DNA from: Brassica napus
Taxonomy: Eukaryota; Streptophyta; Magnoliopsida; Brassicales; Brassicaceae
Assembly (NCBI RefSeq): GCF_020379485.1
Contig: NC_063447.1
Coordinates: 60,315,452-60,379,451 of the forward strand
DNA length: 64,000 nt
Direction: 5' to 3'
The translations under genes were made by a program, and so were the position numbers. Numbering within the stretch: position 1 is the stretch's first letter; each line of letters opens with the position of its first letter. The notes under the pieces are model-generated. The model did not search any database, was not told the DNA's origin, and saw only the letters and a program-made list of their open reading frames with translations. Positions 1 to 11,374 of this stretch are shown here, piece by piece.

Positions 1-364
1 CAGGGGAGACATTAGATGAGATACTAAGCTCCATGAATCAGGTGTGTGTTTTCTCATTGGTCTTCTTGTCTATTGGTGAAACTGAATCTGAAACACTCAT
101 GAATCAGTGACTACCGATGGCACAGGTTGCAGAAGGTGTAGCAACTGCTGGAGCAGTGATAGCATTAGCACAGAAATACAATGTGAAGCTCCCTGTTTTG
201 ACAGCCGTAGCTAAGATAATCGATAACGAACTGACACCGACTAAAGCTGTTCTTGAGCTTATGAGCCTTCCTCAGGTAAACTTCAAGATTCCTAGTACTT
301 GTATGGTTTTCATTTGACTTAATTCTCTGTATATTCATGGGTTTTGCAGGTTGAGGAAGTATGA
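1..364 (+). CDS. GLY1: Plastid NAD-dependent glycerol-3-phosphate dehydrogenase, C-terminal end only
   Basis: Exons are about 1-41, 126-275 and 350-364, joined by GT-AG introns; the 5' part lies outside the window. The translation runs GETLDEILSSMNQ, then an alanine-rich helical stretch (VAEGVATAGAVIALAQKY), then ends LMSLPQ-VEEV and a TGA stop. This matches the C-terminal helical domain of NAD-dependent glycerol-3-phosphate dehydrogenase, and the wording fits the plastid GLY1/SFD1 type (At2g40690). The family reduces dihydroxyacetone phosphate to glycerol-3-phosphate for plastid glycerolipid synthesis and is linked to systemic acquired resistance. The last coding exon holds only 15 bases. 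Catalytic and NAD-binding parts cannot be judged here. The gene converges on the SCY1-like gene, 472 bp away. Confidence 0.85.
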
Positions 365-836
365 GAGATGGAACAAATTGGTTTTGAAGACCATACATAT
401 AATCACAGAGGTAGCTTTAAGGCTTGCGAACATCTTTGCATTTGTGTTAGAGGTAGCTTAGCTCATTACAGTGATGATTTGGAAGTGAGTTTTGTAATCT
501 CATTAATGTGAATTGTTCATAAACATTTTACAAAATCTGTATAAAAAGTTCTCTTTGCCTATTCTTATCTTTCACTAACACAAAATTTAAACCTAACCCA
601 AAAACAAGCCACATTTGATTTTGAAAATTAAAAATAATTTTTCAAATCCGTTTAGCCACCATAAACCATATAATGTTATGAGCAGTTTTTGTTCATATAA
701 AAGTGTAAGACATTCTTTGGGATTATAATGAATGATACTACAAATAAAAAAATGTGTTGGTTGCTTGGTTCGAACTCTTCGAGTCATCTGGAGATGGCTT
801 CGGGAAAAAATGTACATTGTATACCTCTAGCGTTCA
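365..836. other. Short convergent intergenic gap
   Basis: The gap between the GLY1 stop and the SCY1-like stop holds only AT-rich sequence that must supply the 3' ends of both genes. I see no ORF, RNA gene or repeat in it. In A. thaliana, as I recall, RH17 (At2g40700) and a PPR gene (At2g40720) lie in this interval; neither is here. Confidence 0.6.
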
Positions 837-3800
837 TCACATTCCAGATGAGGTTCGGTTAATGCGTTGGGCACCAAGTTTGGGAGCTGCAGGTTTGACT
901 GCTCGACCACGACCAGAAGACAAAGGTTTTGCTCTCGTGGTTGGTGGTGGAGCAGCAATGGCAGCCCAAGGGTCTTCATCGTCAGACTGTACTGTCTTCT
1001 TTAAGTTCAACGGTCTTGAAGTAGTTGCAGGTTGAGGAGCAGCTATGGATCCCCACAGATCATCGTCTTCTGATTTCGCAGCTGCTTTTGCCGTGCTAAT
1101 CTTTGGTCTTGAGCTTGTAGCTATTAGGAGCGATGAATTTAACACACAACCATATGAATTTTAAGAGGCTTAGGCGAAATTTATTCAGATAAAGATTGGG
1201 TACCTGCAGGTCTAGAGGGCTGAGACACAGGCCGTTTCTGAGCTGCTTGAATGTTTGAGAGAGCTGGAGAAGGTTTTGGTTCGTCTATAGGATCGAGATC
1301 CCAACCGTCATTGTCGCTGTCATGACCTTCGGTAATGCCATTCTCCCAACCATCTGTTGATGATGGGGATGGTGGGGCGGGTTGATCTGTGAAGTCCGAG
1401 TTGGAACGTGTATGATGACTGGCTCTGACACTCGGCGCCTCCGTTACTGAGGAAGATTTACAAAGAAATAAAACAAAATAGGAGAAAGAAGCACAGTGAT
1501 CAACTATCAGATAATCGAATATCTAATCAAGGTTTCTTTTAAATATAACTTTTCATGGTTGAGAGAAAAGTTATTATAAATGATGTCAAGTGTACCTGTG
1601 CTTGGAGCATTTGAGGCAGCAGCAGCAGCTAGAGATGGTGCTGAAGAAGAAGAAGCAAGAGACGCTTGATCTAATGGCTTACCCTTGAGAGTCAAAGAAC
1701 TCATAGCCCATCTGTAAGAATTAAGTCAACTAGTCCAGTTAGTATAGCGAGCACTCTGACTAATGTTTATATATATAGTTCATCTACTATACTCACCCGA
1801 TCAGACCAGCAGTTTCAGGTATAGCTGAAGCTCCTCCAGTGGCTCCTGTCTCTCCAGCGTTTGTCTATTAAGAAAATCCACAAATGTCAATAAGACTCTA
1901 TATATTATTACAAATATCTCAAGGCAAGTGTTCGGTAGAGCCATTATCTCTACCTTCTCATAGTTGTGTTTCAGTATCTGAAGAAACTGTTCTACAGCTT
2001 GAAATGCCTTTGATCGAACCTCACTAATAAGGAAAATGAGAGAAAATGCTTCACATTTTGTCCCAAGTGAAAATACTAAACCAAAAGGGAAACAGCATGC
2101 ACTTAAATAAGGGAACCTGTCTTGATCAATGGTTAGCACAACAACATTTGGAAGAATTTTAGTTGCTATTTCGGTGTCGTCATAAGTGGTACTGGTGGCG
2201 CATAATGCAACAATACCTGCATTAAGTAAAAATTCCAGATGAAAGCTGGAAAAAAAGAAAACAGAACCAAAACATCCTATAAATGATGTGATCGCTAGGA
2301 TCCAGTAAAATTGAGGTATTTACATACCTGCACCTCGAGCAGGTGGAAATGTATCCCGCAAGGCACGCACTGTAAAAGCATTAATCAATACTCTTTTCCT
2401 TGTCTGCATCATATTTTCATGATTAGACACAAACAAAAACAGGAGAGGTGACAAAAGAATCAAAAGAACAACGAAGGTAGTGGAGACTAACCCCTTCATT
2501 GAGGTAGGTGGCAATGTTCCCGAGTAATATAGTGGTATTTGTTCTGATTGCAGGCTCTTCATCCACCTGAGGAAGATAATATAAAATTTAAACCACAACG
2601 ACCTCCTAAGTCCAGTTAAAAACAAACCAAACGATTGCCATCAACAATGCTATGTAAATGTGGTAATATTTTACTGGGACAATCATAGATGGGAAAGACA
2701 ACGGTCAAAGCTATTAAGAATGGCAGATACAAACCTGTAACTTGGAAAGGTATTTCAAGAGGGATCCAGAAAGTGTACGCTGAGAAAGCTGCAGCCACAA
2801 TGAAAGAAAAGAAATATATATGTTGGATAAAATACAATCGGATTTTGACCAAAAAATGGTAAGGACAAAATACCTTTGGAGCTAAAACGAGCATTGACTT
2901 AAGAGTCAGCTCTCGCAGAAAGGCGGATGTGTCTGCAAATCCAGTAGCAACATGAGGGTATACCTGTAGAAACAGAGTCCAGTCAATGTTAATGTTAAAA
3001 GCATGCAACAAGATTGCATTTGCTGCGGCACATCTGCACCCAGAACATTTTTTTTAGGCCAAAGAAGAGAAAATAAACTTACTTGTTCATCAACAATCTG
3101 CCCTGACATTGATTCTCCAAATTGATCAACATGTTGCAAAAGAGAAACTCTAATAGCTCGATCATTGGAAGCGAAAAGCTTGACTATCGTTGGCAGCACC
3201 TAAAGTCACATAAGAAAATAACAGAAAAATATTCATATACACCAATTGAGTAGGTTGAAGCGTTTTTACGGAGACATATCACAGCATGAGTGAACAACCT
3301 TGACTTTGAAATCTTCAGTTGATAACCATGAACCCATCTTAAGTAAAGCAGTTAATGCGGGGGCAACAGCTGAACCAAATTCAAGGGAAGACGCTAATAA
3401 AGGAAGAAGCTGCAGAAACCAGAAGGTTTAAGTCAAATAACAAAACGCAAAGCCAAAATGTTGTTTTAGTACCCCCAATAGTTCAGATTCACACCTTCTT
3501 AAGCACGATCTCCCGAGGAAGCTGTTCAGCAACATTTGGAAGTTTGCGGAAGAAAGTATCTTTTTCAACACTGTCTTTCAAGTTAAGAATGTCCATAAAA
3601 TGTATGGTGTCCACCAGCTTATTTTGGAAATACTCTGCCAAATGTCAAAAATAAGAATCAAGAGATGAGAGATACAACACCGTTACAAGCATTTTAAATT
3701 CCAAAGGGAAAGGGCAAAAACAAAAATACAGAGAAACCACAAGCCGAGAAGCGAAGATAAACTATTTAAGTTTCAAATCTGTAACTAAGACAAGAAGATT

Positions 3801-5714
3801 ACCGCCATTTTCTAGAAGTTTTGAGGTGTTCAATCTGCGAGAAGGCATGGAACTTAGGAGTCGCTGATAATCTGGAAGCAGAGACTGTGAGAAAAGAAAC
3901 ATTCAAACTGAAATGAAAGCCAGCTCTTAAAAATCAAAGTCATACAAACTAATACACTATTAAAACTTTGGAGAAAACACATCGCCAGTATGTGAAAGTT
4001 CCAAATACATTGGAGTTAAACCACATATGCAAGAAAGAGAATGACAACCAAACCTTAGGAATGCCGACAGTGTTACGCAGCTCCTCTGTTTTTCCCAGCT
4101 TAGAGCCCGAGAAGAGTTCATAGATAAGACAACCTACAAGAACAGAAGTAAAAGTAAAGGCTTCAATTAAAAATTATATTGCGATTGGAAATTAGTTGGC
4201 AGGATCTTACCTAAACCCCATGAATCAATGGCCCATGGAGGAGATTTTCTAATGGCAACCCAATCAGACTTCACCATTTCCATTGGCTTGTACTGTGTTC
4301 CCACTAGCCATTCAAATGGCTGAAACAAGGAAACAAGTTTAGAAAGGATGAAAAGAAGCTTAAAAAACTTTGGGAGTGATGAATACTACCAGCATAGGTC
4401 CACTCGCAGATCCGTTGCTTCCATCAAATTCTGATAGGACATCAAAAGCATGGAGTTTCCAGTCCAAAGTAGGTGTGACAACAACACTCGCCAGACATAC
4501 ATTTCCATGCACCTGTTGAGACAAGGAACCAAAGATTTACATAATAAATTCAAGATGATATCTACAATACCACAATCTTTTATGTACTCTAAACAGCTGA
4601 AAACTATAATGTTACAAGAAGCAAATACTCACAAGTTTGCAGTCATTGTTTAGAAAGCTCACAGCTTTAGTTATCTGGTGTAACCCAAGTGCAAAATACT
4701 CATCCCTAGGCAAACATTTTCAATCACAACAAAATTACAGAAGTCATTAAAATTACCATGTCAATCATATGAAGGCCACGTGAGAAAACCAATCTTAGGA
4801 AAAATACAGATAAGAAAGACTGTGAAAAGATTTGTTTGAAGAGTTGGCCTATTGTCTAATGCTCATAAGAAGAGAAGAGTGCATACCTCTGAGTGGCTTT
4901 CAAGCCAAGCTCCTTTATCTTATCTGAGAGCGGCATAACAGGCTCAGTGACTATGTAGATTGTAACCTTGGAAGTAGAGCCATCATGAGTTTCAACCTCC
5001 GTGCTGTGAAGAAACGAAAGTATATTTGGATGCCTCACCTGCAAAAGAAAACAGAAAGGGTGCCCATGAGAAATCCACTTAGTCCCACATTCAGATGATT
5101 CAACTGACCCACATATATGCAAAAATTGCTCACCAAAATATGACCAAAACTAGATTTTTCATTACAGACAACCAAAATGTACCACCAACTTCACTAGTTT
5201 GATGAGTTATAGATCAAAGTGATCGAGAGAACCAGAGAAGAACTATCTTGTTTGTAAAAATCAAGCCTACACCGTGTTTTATAAGATCACGAAAGCTTAC
5301 AGTACGAAGGCGCTTAACACCGTTCCTCCCAGCAGCCAAATGCCCATCTTGAGCATTGTTCCCACACAAAGCAAATATCGAAACTTGAGATCCATCATCC
5401 TGAAAGAAACCAAAAAACAATTAACAACAACAACCATCGAAATTAACTTAGATACACAATTAAAAAAGAATACTTTTTTATGAGTGAAATCAAATTCAAA
5501 ATCTCAAAACTCAAATCAATAACAGTTATAATCCAAATGGCCCAAATCCATTAGACTCAATCTAAAGAGTGACATTAGATAACAGAACCTTGGAGGTGCC
5601 ACGATAATGAATCCAGGAGCCCCAAGCGGAAGGATAAGGATCGCCGACGTTGTACGGCAGATCCTTGAGCCCCGTCCCGGATCCACCCACCACTCCTTTC
5701 AAAAAATTGAACAT
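837..5714 (-). CDS. CTEXP: SCY1-like pseudokinase with HEAT repeats (CTEXP type)
   Basis: A gene of more than 15 exons on the minus strand. It starts with ATG at 5714 (MFNFLKGVVGG) and ends at the TGA at 837-839 (RINRTSSGM). Order of parts: pseudokinase lobe (5.7-3.8 kb), HEAT/ARM repeats (3.8-1.8 kb; segments such as VLPTIVKLFASNDRAIRVSL and VYPHVATGFADT), then a low-complexity Ala/Ser/Pro/Asp tail with the repeated word DDDLWGSIAAP / DEDPWAAIAAP. The kinase region has VHGNV where HRD is expected and HAFDV in place of DFG, so it is probably inactive, as in the SCYL family. The family acts at the Golgi, in COPI traffic and in tRNA export; At2g40730 is the collinear gene. I checked several exon joins by eye (donor GT, acceptor AG) and saw no frameshift, but did not verify every exon. 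Confidence 0.85.
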
Positions 5715-6124
5715 GCTTCCACCTCTGTTTATATCTCTCAATCCAGCAAAGGTTGCTGCTTTCGTAAGGATCTATATCTCTCAAACTCTCCTCTTCTTCT
5801 TCTTCTTCAACAATCTGTTTGCTGAATCGAGTTTCGTAGATTTGTGTTTTTGATCTTTGATTCGTCGGAACTATTATGATCGATATGAACTGGCGCCACC
5901 GCCGTTTTCGTGTTTTCGTTTTACAGTTCGTGATGTTTATTTGCTAACAAGACGCCGTGGAGTTTAGACGATTCGTGCTGTTTTTTATGTGGGCCGAATT
6001 GTATAGCCCAAGATCGAGTCATGGTTTGGGTCGTAATCGAATAGCGTTTTCCCTTCTCTCTTATTCTCTCGTAGTTAGGTTTTTTTCTTTTTTTTTTGAA
6101 CAACTTAGGTTTTCTACCGTTGAA
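5715..6124. promoter_or_regulatory. 5' region of the SCY1-like gene
   Basis: Upstream of the ATG lies a run rich in TTC on the plus strand (5785-5815), so the mRNA leader would be GAA-rich. No coding sequence is seen. The end of this region (6093-6120) is the left arm of an inverted repeat described separately. Confidence 0.35.
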
Positions 6125-6241
6125 TCTCTCCTTTTTTTTTTTGAATTATACCGGAGTATCTTGGTCTCCATAAAAATGGGTGCAAAGTAGCCATGTGTTA
6201 GCAGTCTACGTTATCGGTAGAAAACCTAAGTTGTTCAAAAA
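6093..6241. repeat. 26-bp inverted repeat across the SINE boundary
   Basis: The segment at about 6094-6120, ending TAGGTTTTCTACCG, recurs inverted at about 6216-6241 inside the SINE (CGGTAGAAAACCTA...). The inverted copy is flanked by a direct repeat of AGTCTACGTTATCGG. It looks like host flank copied in reverse into the SINE body. Confidence 0.7.
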
Positions 6242-6398
6242 GGAGAGAGTCTACGTTATCGGCCCACATGTAGGTCTCATGTCTCTGGCGATGCCGAAAT
6301 TTTAATTCTCCAATGGCTGAGACTCGAACCCAGGTGGTTTCACCGTATTGAACTTTGCCTTCAAGTTAATCACCACTGGACCACAAGCCTCGGTTAAC
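6137..6398 (-). mobile_element. tRNA-derived SINE
   Basis: Read on the minus strand, the element begins GAGGCTTGTGGTCCAGTGGT, with an A-box-like word TGGTCCAGTGGT. A B-box-like word GGGTTCGAGTC follows about 50 bases on. It ends in GATACTCCGG, a short AT stretch and a poly-A run (poly-T at 6131-6142 on the plus strand). The flanking duplication TCTCTCCTTTTT is at 6125-6136 and 6399-6410. These are hallmarks of a Pol III-type SINE. The 3' half contains an extra 44-bp insert. Confidence 0.7.
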
Positions 6399-6488
6399 TC
6401 TCTCCTTTTTGTTATTTCAATTTTTCATTTTTGGGTTTTGAAATGTTTAAAACTTTTCTATTAATATAAAAAATATTCAAGATTCATA

Positions 6489-6755
6489 CTAGATCTCCTT
6501 CTGTTTTTTAATATAATTTATTTTAGAATTGTGCACATAGATTAAAAAAATCATTAATTTTTTATATTTTCTAAACAAAAACATCATTAATTATTTACGT
6601 AACCACAAATCAACCAATAATAAAATAGAAGGTATATTATCATTGGTCATATAACATTAAGTGTTAATAAATTTTACATAGAAAACCGAAAACGTCATAT
6701 AATTTGGAACATAAAATATTTTCTAAAACGACTTATATTAAAAACGGAGGGAGTA
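6489..6755. mobile_element. Stowaway-like MITE, left end decayed
   Basis: The right end reads AAAACGGAGGGAGTA, the classic Tc1/mariner Stowaway terminus. The left end (TAGATCTCCTTCTGTTTTTT) is a degenerate inverted copy and continues to match for about 35 bp. Flanking TA dinucleotides are present. There is no coding capacity. Confidence 0.6.
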
Positions 6756-7657
6756 AAAAGGATCCTTTTATTAAATTTCAAAACAATTGAATAAAAATTT
6801 AGGGCGATACATAAGCCCTCATAATTTTATGATATGAATGAAATTAATGTGTGAAAATATTCAATTTTAGTAAGGATTCGACTAAGAAATGTTTCAGACC
6901 CAAAGAACTTCTATTTAGTTTTTGTTAAGAAGTTTACTAAAAGTTCGTAGTTGCTTCAACGCCCATAGAAATGTCTTCACTAGTGCGTCTCCACTTCTTC
7001 TTCTTTTTTGTCAAGGAGTGTGTCTCCACTTTAAGAAATAAATGTTTAACAATTTCACATTGAAATCTTAAGTCTTCGCCTAGACTTCTAGGAAAATCTT
7101 GAAACAAAATACAAACATTAATTAATTTTGTTAATCATATATAGAAGACCATGACTTTGTTTTCTTCCTTTGGGCAACAAGAAGACCGTGACTTGGTCAA
7201 CATATTACTACCAGTTCGTCTACCGTGTTTAGCCAAACACGATCTCCCCTTGCTATATCGAATTCTCCGACCAGGTCAATGTGTTACCACTAGTTAGATC
7301 TTTGGGCAGGGCTTTACTAAAAAAATGTTTTATAGTGTTAATGAACAAATTTGTTGTTTAATATTGTGAAATAGCCTAAAAGCTTGTTCTTGATTCTTGG
7401 ACATACTTTACTTATCGTTTAAGAAAAAAAAACATTTTAACTTAACCTCCGTTTGAATATTTTAACATAAGAAAAAAAATCACAAACTTTGAATATTCTG
7501 CATATTCAAAGTTTCGATAGAGTTGGAACCAACACCGAAGCTAACTGTTGGCACTAACCATCATTTACGTATCTCTTCGTCTATATATATATATATACAT
7601 GCGTATGAATAAATTTAAGTTATGTATACTCGTACAAATTAGAAAACTAAATTAAAA
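6756..7657. promoter_or_regulatory. WRKY55 upstream region with two W-boxes
   Basis: About 900 bp without a gene. Two W-box cores (GGTCAA, reverse of TTGACC) are at 7195-7200 and 7274-7279, and an (AT)n run at 7582-7596 could serve as the TATA region. W-boxes upstream of WRKY genes are commonly auto- or cross-regulatory; this role is inferred. Confidence 0.4.
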
Positions 7658-9294
7658 ATGGAAGAGGTAATGTCAATGATCTTCCAAGGATTGAAACTGG
7701 TTAAGGAGCTTGAGTCAAGCTTACCGGAAAAGTCACTAGAAGCTCTATCGACCTCTCTCGACGAGATCACGAGAACATTTGGTGATGCAAACGAGCGGCT
7801 GAAGATAGTTCTTGAATTCAGAAACTCGGTGGTTGTGTCTTGTTCAGACCAGTTGCTAATGCAGAATGAACCGGGTCTGATGCAAGAGTATTGGTTTAGG
7901 TGTGGCGGGTCCACGTCATCTCAGGGAACCAAAGCCATGACTCAAAGGCAGATCATGGCCGTTGAAGATGGAAGAAGAAACTTGACGCCTGCAGAAAGAT
8001 CAGGCGGCTCCAGTAGCAATCCTTCCACGCCAAGACAACGCAGAAGGTAAAACCTAAAAAGTAGAATTGTATAATTTTTTATTTGGTTTATGGATATAGA
8101 AACGATAAAAGTCAGAGAATGATACCGCAAAATACTATTGAATCAACAAAGTATTGTTTAAAAATACCACAACTTTGAAAATTGTTTCAAAAATACTAAA
8201 ATTTTAGCATACTCAAATTATTCATTGCGGTATTTTCGAAAGTTGAAGTTATGTCCAAGTACAAGTATAACAAGTTTCTTTTGTTTTTTCATAAAGAAGT
8301 TAAAGCAAGAACATATCTAGCTAAATCTTTCAAGAACTCGATGGTTGATTAGTCCACTTCAAATTTCTCGCTTTCAACATTATTTTATGTTTATTTGCAA
8401 ACTACTAAAAGAAAATAAAATCTATGCAGTACGTACCGTATGTACTAACGTGGATTAAGTGAGTTCATATTTAGGAAAAACGAAGGAGGAGAACACGTGG
8501 TGTTGATGGCGGCGTTAAGGACAGGAAACATAAATCTACCACCTGACGATAACCATACTTGGCGTAAATACGGTCAAAAGGAAATTCTCGGTTCTAAGTT
8601 TCCTAGGTAAAACTATTATACGAATAGTTTAACAAAACAAAACTTTATCAAGTGTTTATATAACCAAGTTTTAGTTTAGTTAACTAACCAATAAATACAC
8701 ATTTACATCACATCAAGAAGTTGTAATCAGTCTCTTCTGATTCTAATTAGAATGACCAAATAACCATATTATTAAAAGTTGAAAGTTGAAACTTCGATGT
8801 TATAATTAAGTATCGTTCTCTGATTTCTTGTTCAAATGATGCATATAATTATTTTTTCTTAATTCATGGTTATTAATGGCTACTTGCTTATTATATCGCT
8901 GGAATAGTTTGAAAATGTCCTAATCATGTATGTCCATGTACTTAAATAATGTTGCAGGGCGTACTATAGATGCACCCACCAAAAGTTATACAATTGTCCA
9001 GCTAAGAAGCAAGTACAACGCCTCAATGACGATCCCTTCACCTTCCGAGTCACTTACCGTGGTTCACACACTTGCCACATCTACTCAACCGCTTCCGCCG
9101 CTGCCCCCACCACTCCAGTTACAACTAGCTTTTCCCTTGACTACGGTCCCCCTTTCTTCGACATGGCTGATGCTATGATGTTTGGTAGCAGTGGGATTGG
9201 GGCCAACATGGACATATATCCTTTCAATGATCCAAGTCATCATGACGATCACTGTTACCGGCGGTCGGAAGACGGCGACGACGGAGACAAGTAA
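7658..9294 (+). CDS. WRKY55: Group III WRKY transcription factor, WRKY55 orthologue
   Basis: Three exons, 7658-8046, 8475-8606 and 8958-9294, give 285 aa in frame. The ATG at 7658 opens MEEVMSMIFQGLKLVKEL, a helical N-terminus typical of group III. The WRKY domain has an intact WRKYGQK spanning exon 2 and a C-x7-C-x23-H-x-C zinc finger in exon 3 (CTHQKLYNC ... GSHTC), which is the group III C2HC form. The conserved intron falls after KFPR. The C-terminus is rich in Asp, His and Met (FDMADAMMFG; SEDGDDGDK). WRKY proteins bind W-box DNA in the nucleus; WRKY55 is tied to salicylate and ROS signalling in Arabidopsis and Brassica. The next gene is WRKY54 on the other strand, as in At2g40740/At2g40750. 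Confidence 0.9.
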
Positions 9295-11374
9295 GATTCA
9301 TGTATCTATACATAGAAACTAGAAAGGACATGTCTGATTTAATTTATTATTACTATCAAAAGTTCTGCATCATTACTCGTGATTCTAGTTTGTATCTAGT
9401 GGGAATCAATTCTTTGAGTAGTTCGCTTTTACAATGAAAAGTGTTTTATTTTAATTATTGTATAGTTTCCTTCTCATTATCTGTTTAATTCATTGCTTTT
9501 AAGGTATTGTGAAAACATTTTTGAGAATGCAAGTACTTTTTTGAAATAATTGATAAAAGTTGTGTTAGGGTTTTGATTATTTTTTGAATAATGATAAACT
9601 ATCTATTTACCTAATAAATTGTAAAAGCTTAGTTTCCACAATCCCTTTTTTAAATCCATATTTCAATACAAATTTCTAGAAGGAGCTCATTTCCTCAAAA
9701 TATCTTCTTAAAATAAAATCAGAGTTTAGTTTAAACTTTAAACAGATATAATTGGCTCTGAAATAGAACATCAAGTAACCAGAATTTCTGACAACAAAGA
9801 GAAAAGCGCAAAGTAATCAGATAATCATTATCCTATAATATATTGTCTACACTTTTTCAGTACAAGGTACATTTTCTTACATAAATAAATATGCAATTTC
9901 GATACGTTTAAAATAAATCAAAACTAGGGGATAAATTGTTATCTTGTCAGCATCTCACATATTGGCATGAACTTGTTGGTGTTTCTTCCTTTTTGTTGAT
10001 GTCTTTTTTTTTTATACTAAAGAATACAAATAGTTAAAGAGGAGTCTTCAGTGTCAAAATCAGCTATTTGAGTGGAATCTTTGGTCCCTTCACCGTTACT
10101 ATTCATCATGCATGCGGCCTTCGTTTTGCCCTTTGTTCATCATCTGTACTTGTTATGTCGATCGACAGAGAAGACATTCTATCTTCGGTTATCTGATATT
10201 TGTGAAATACGTAAAAGATGTTTAAGGTGTTAAACGAATTATATCTTTTAGTTTACTTACAGGGGTTTAAACCACACAATAAGACTCATCATATCTCGTG
10301 ACCAAGTATCTAAGGATTCATACATCTTATAATTTATTGAATAAATATATATATAGATATTCATAGAATGAATCTTTTTAAACTATCACAAGTAAACAAA
10401 AATGTCTGAACCAGTTTGTTAATTTTTGTTTTTGAAATGTAGTAAATTTTATTTATATCAATGTAATATTAAAATTTCTCAAATTTTTTTTTTTTTGCTA
10501 ACCGAGTATCCTGGCTCCACCGAGGTGGTTCAGACTAGAGACCGAAGTGAGCATGGACGCTGCCAGGACGTCACTATGTCGCTCACCGTATAACGGTCTT
10601 CGGTCTCGGGTGCTGCAGTCCACATGTAAATTCCGCAGTGGCCAAAGCTCGAGCCAGGGGCGGGCACTGCAGCTGGAGTTCTCAAATTCTTGGATATTTT
10701 CAAAGATATGTGCATCAGACGAGTGAAATGAACTTTGTTTGTATAAAAGAGTACATGTACGGAACATAAATTATTTAATTTGCGTCACAACCGAATACAT
10801 TATTATCGGTTAGTTAATTTTTGTTTTGTTGTTTCAGCAAGCATTAATTAATGCCCTAGTGTATACGGCAATGCTTATGTAAGGACAACAACAAAAAGAC
10901 AAAGCACGACAATTGCGAGATGAATTTGTCCCAGTTTCTTCCTTTTTAGCACCAAACATGCATAGCCGCAATTTGAATGGATAAGTCTCTTTACACTCTT
11001 TAGGTAATCAATCATATATCACAAACATGGATTAAAAATAATAAATGCAGTAACAATCAAATAAGCAAAACAATAATCTAGTGGAACTGTCGCAGTTGGT
11101 GATTGGCTTATTCTAATTAATCGTTTCATTGGTAATCCATTAACCAAGTCGTTGCACTGGCACCTTTAATGTGGCCAACATACAAAACATCTAGTGCCAG
11201 TTCAAAAAAATGTGACACGAGTAACGTTGGAAGAGAATTATATATGCTATATGGTGTTTTATCAAATATCCAACAACAATATTACATTCCACTAAGCATA
11301 CTCAAAGAGAGGATGAGTAAATACTAAATATTATTACAAGCTTGATTATGATTCCTTAATCCGCATTTGGATGT
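9295..11374. other. Intergenic DNA between WRKY55 and WRKY54 3' ends
   Basis: Convergent 3' intergenic DNA, AT-rich. Apart from the SINE at 10.5 kb I see no gene, tRNA or clear tandem repeat. Confidence 0.6.
10486..10678 (-). mobile_element. 5'-truncated SINE
   Basis: On the minus strand the element ends GAGCCAGGATACTCGGTTAG followed by a poly-A tail (poly-T at 10484-10496 on plus). This tail word resembles that of the SINE at 6.2 kb. A B-box-like GGCTCGAGC is present, but no A-box is seen, so the 5' end seems shortened. The 10-bp duplication TTCTCAAATT flanks it at 10476-10485 and 10679-10688. The GC content is clearly above that of the surroundings. Confidence 0.65.

Noticed and set aside
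754..1035. Plus-strand open frame of 93 codons
   Set aside because: It is the antisense of the last exon of the SCY1-like gene; the minus frame has the conserved RINRTSSG end and splice sites.
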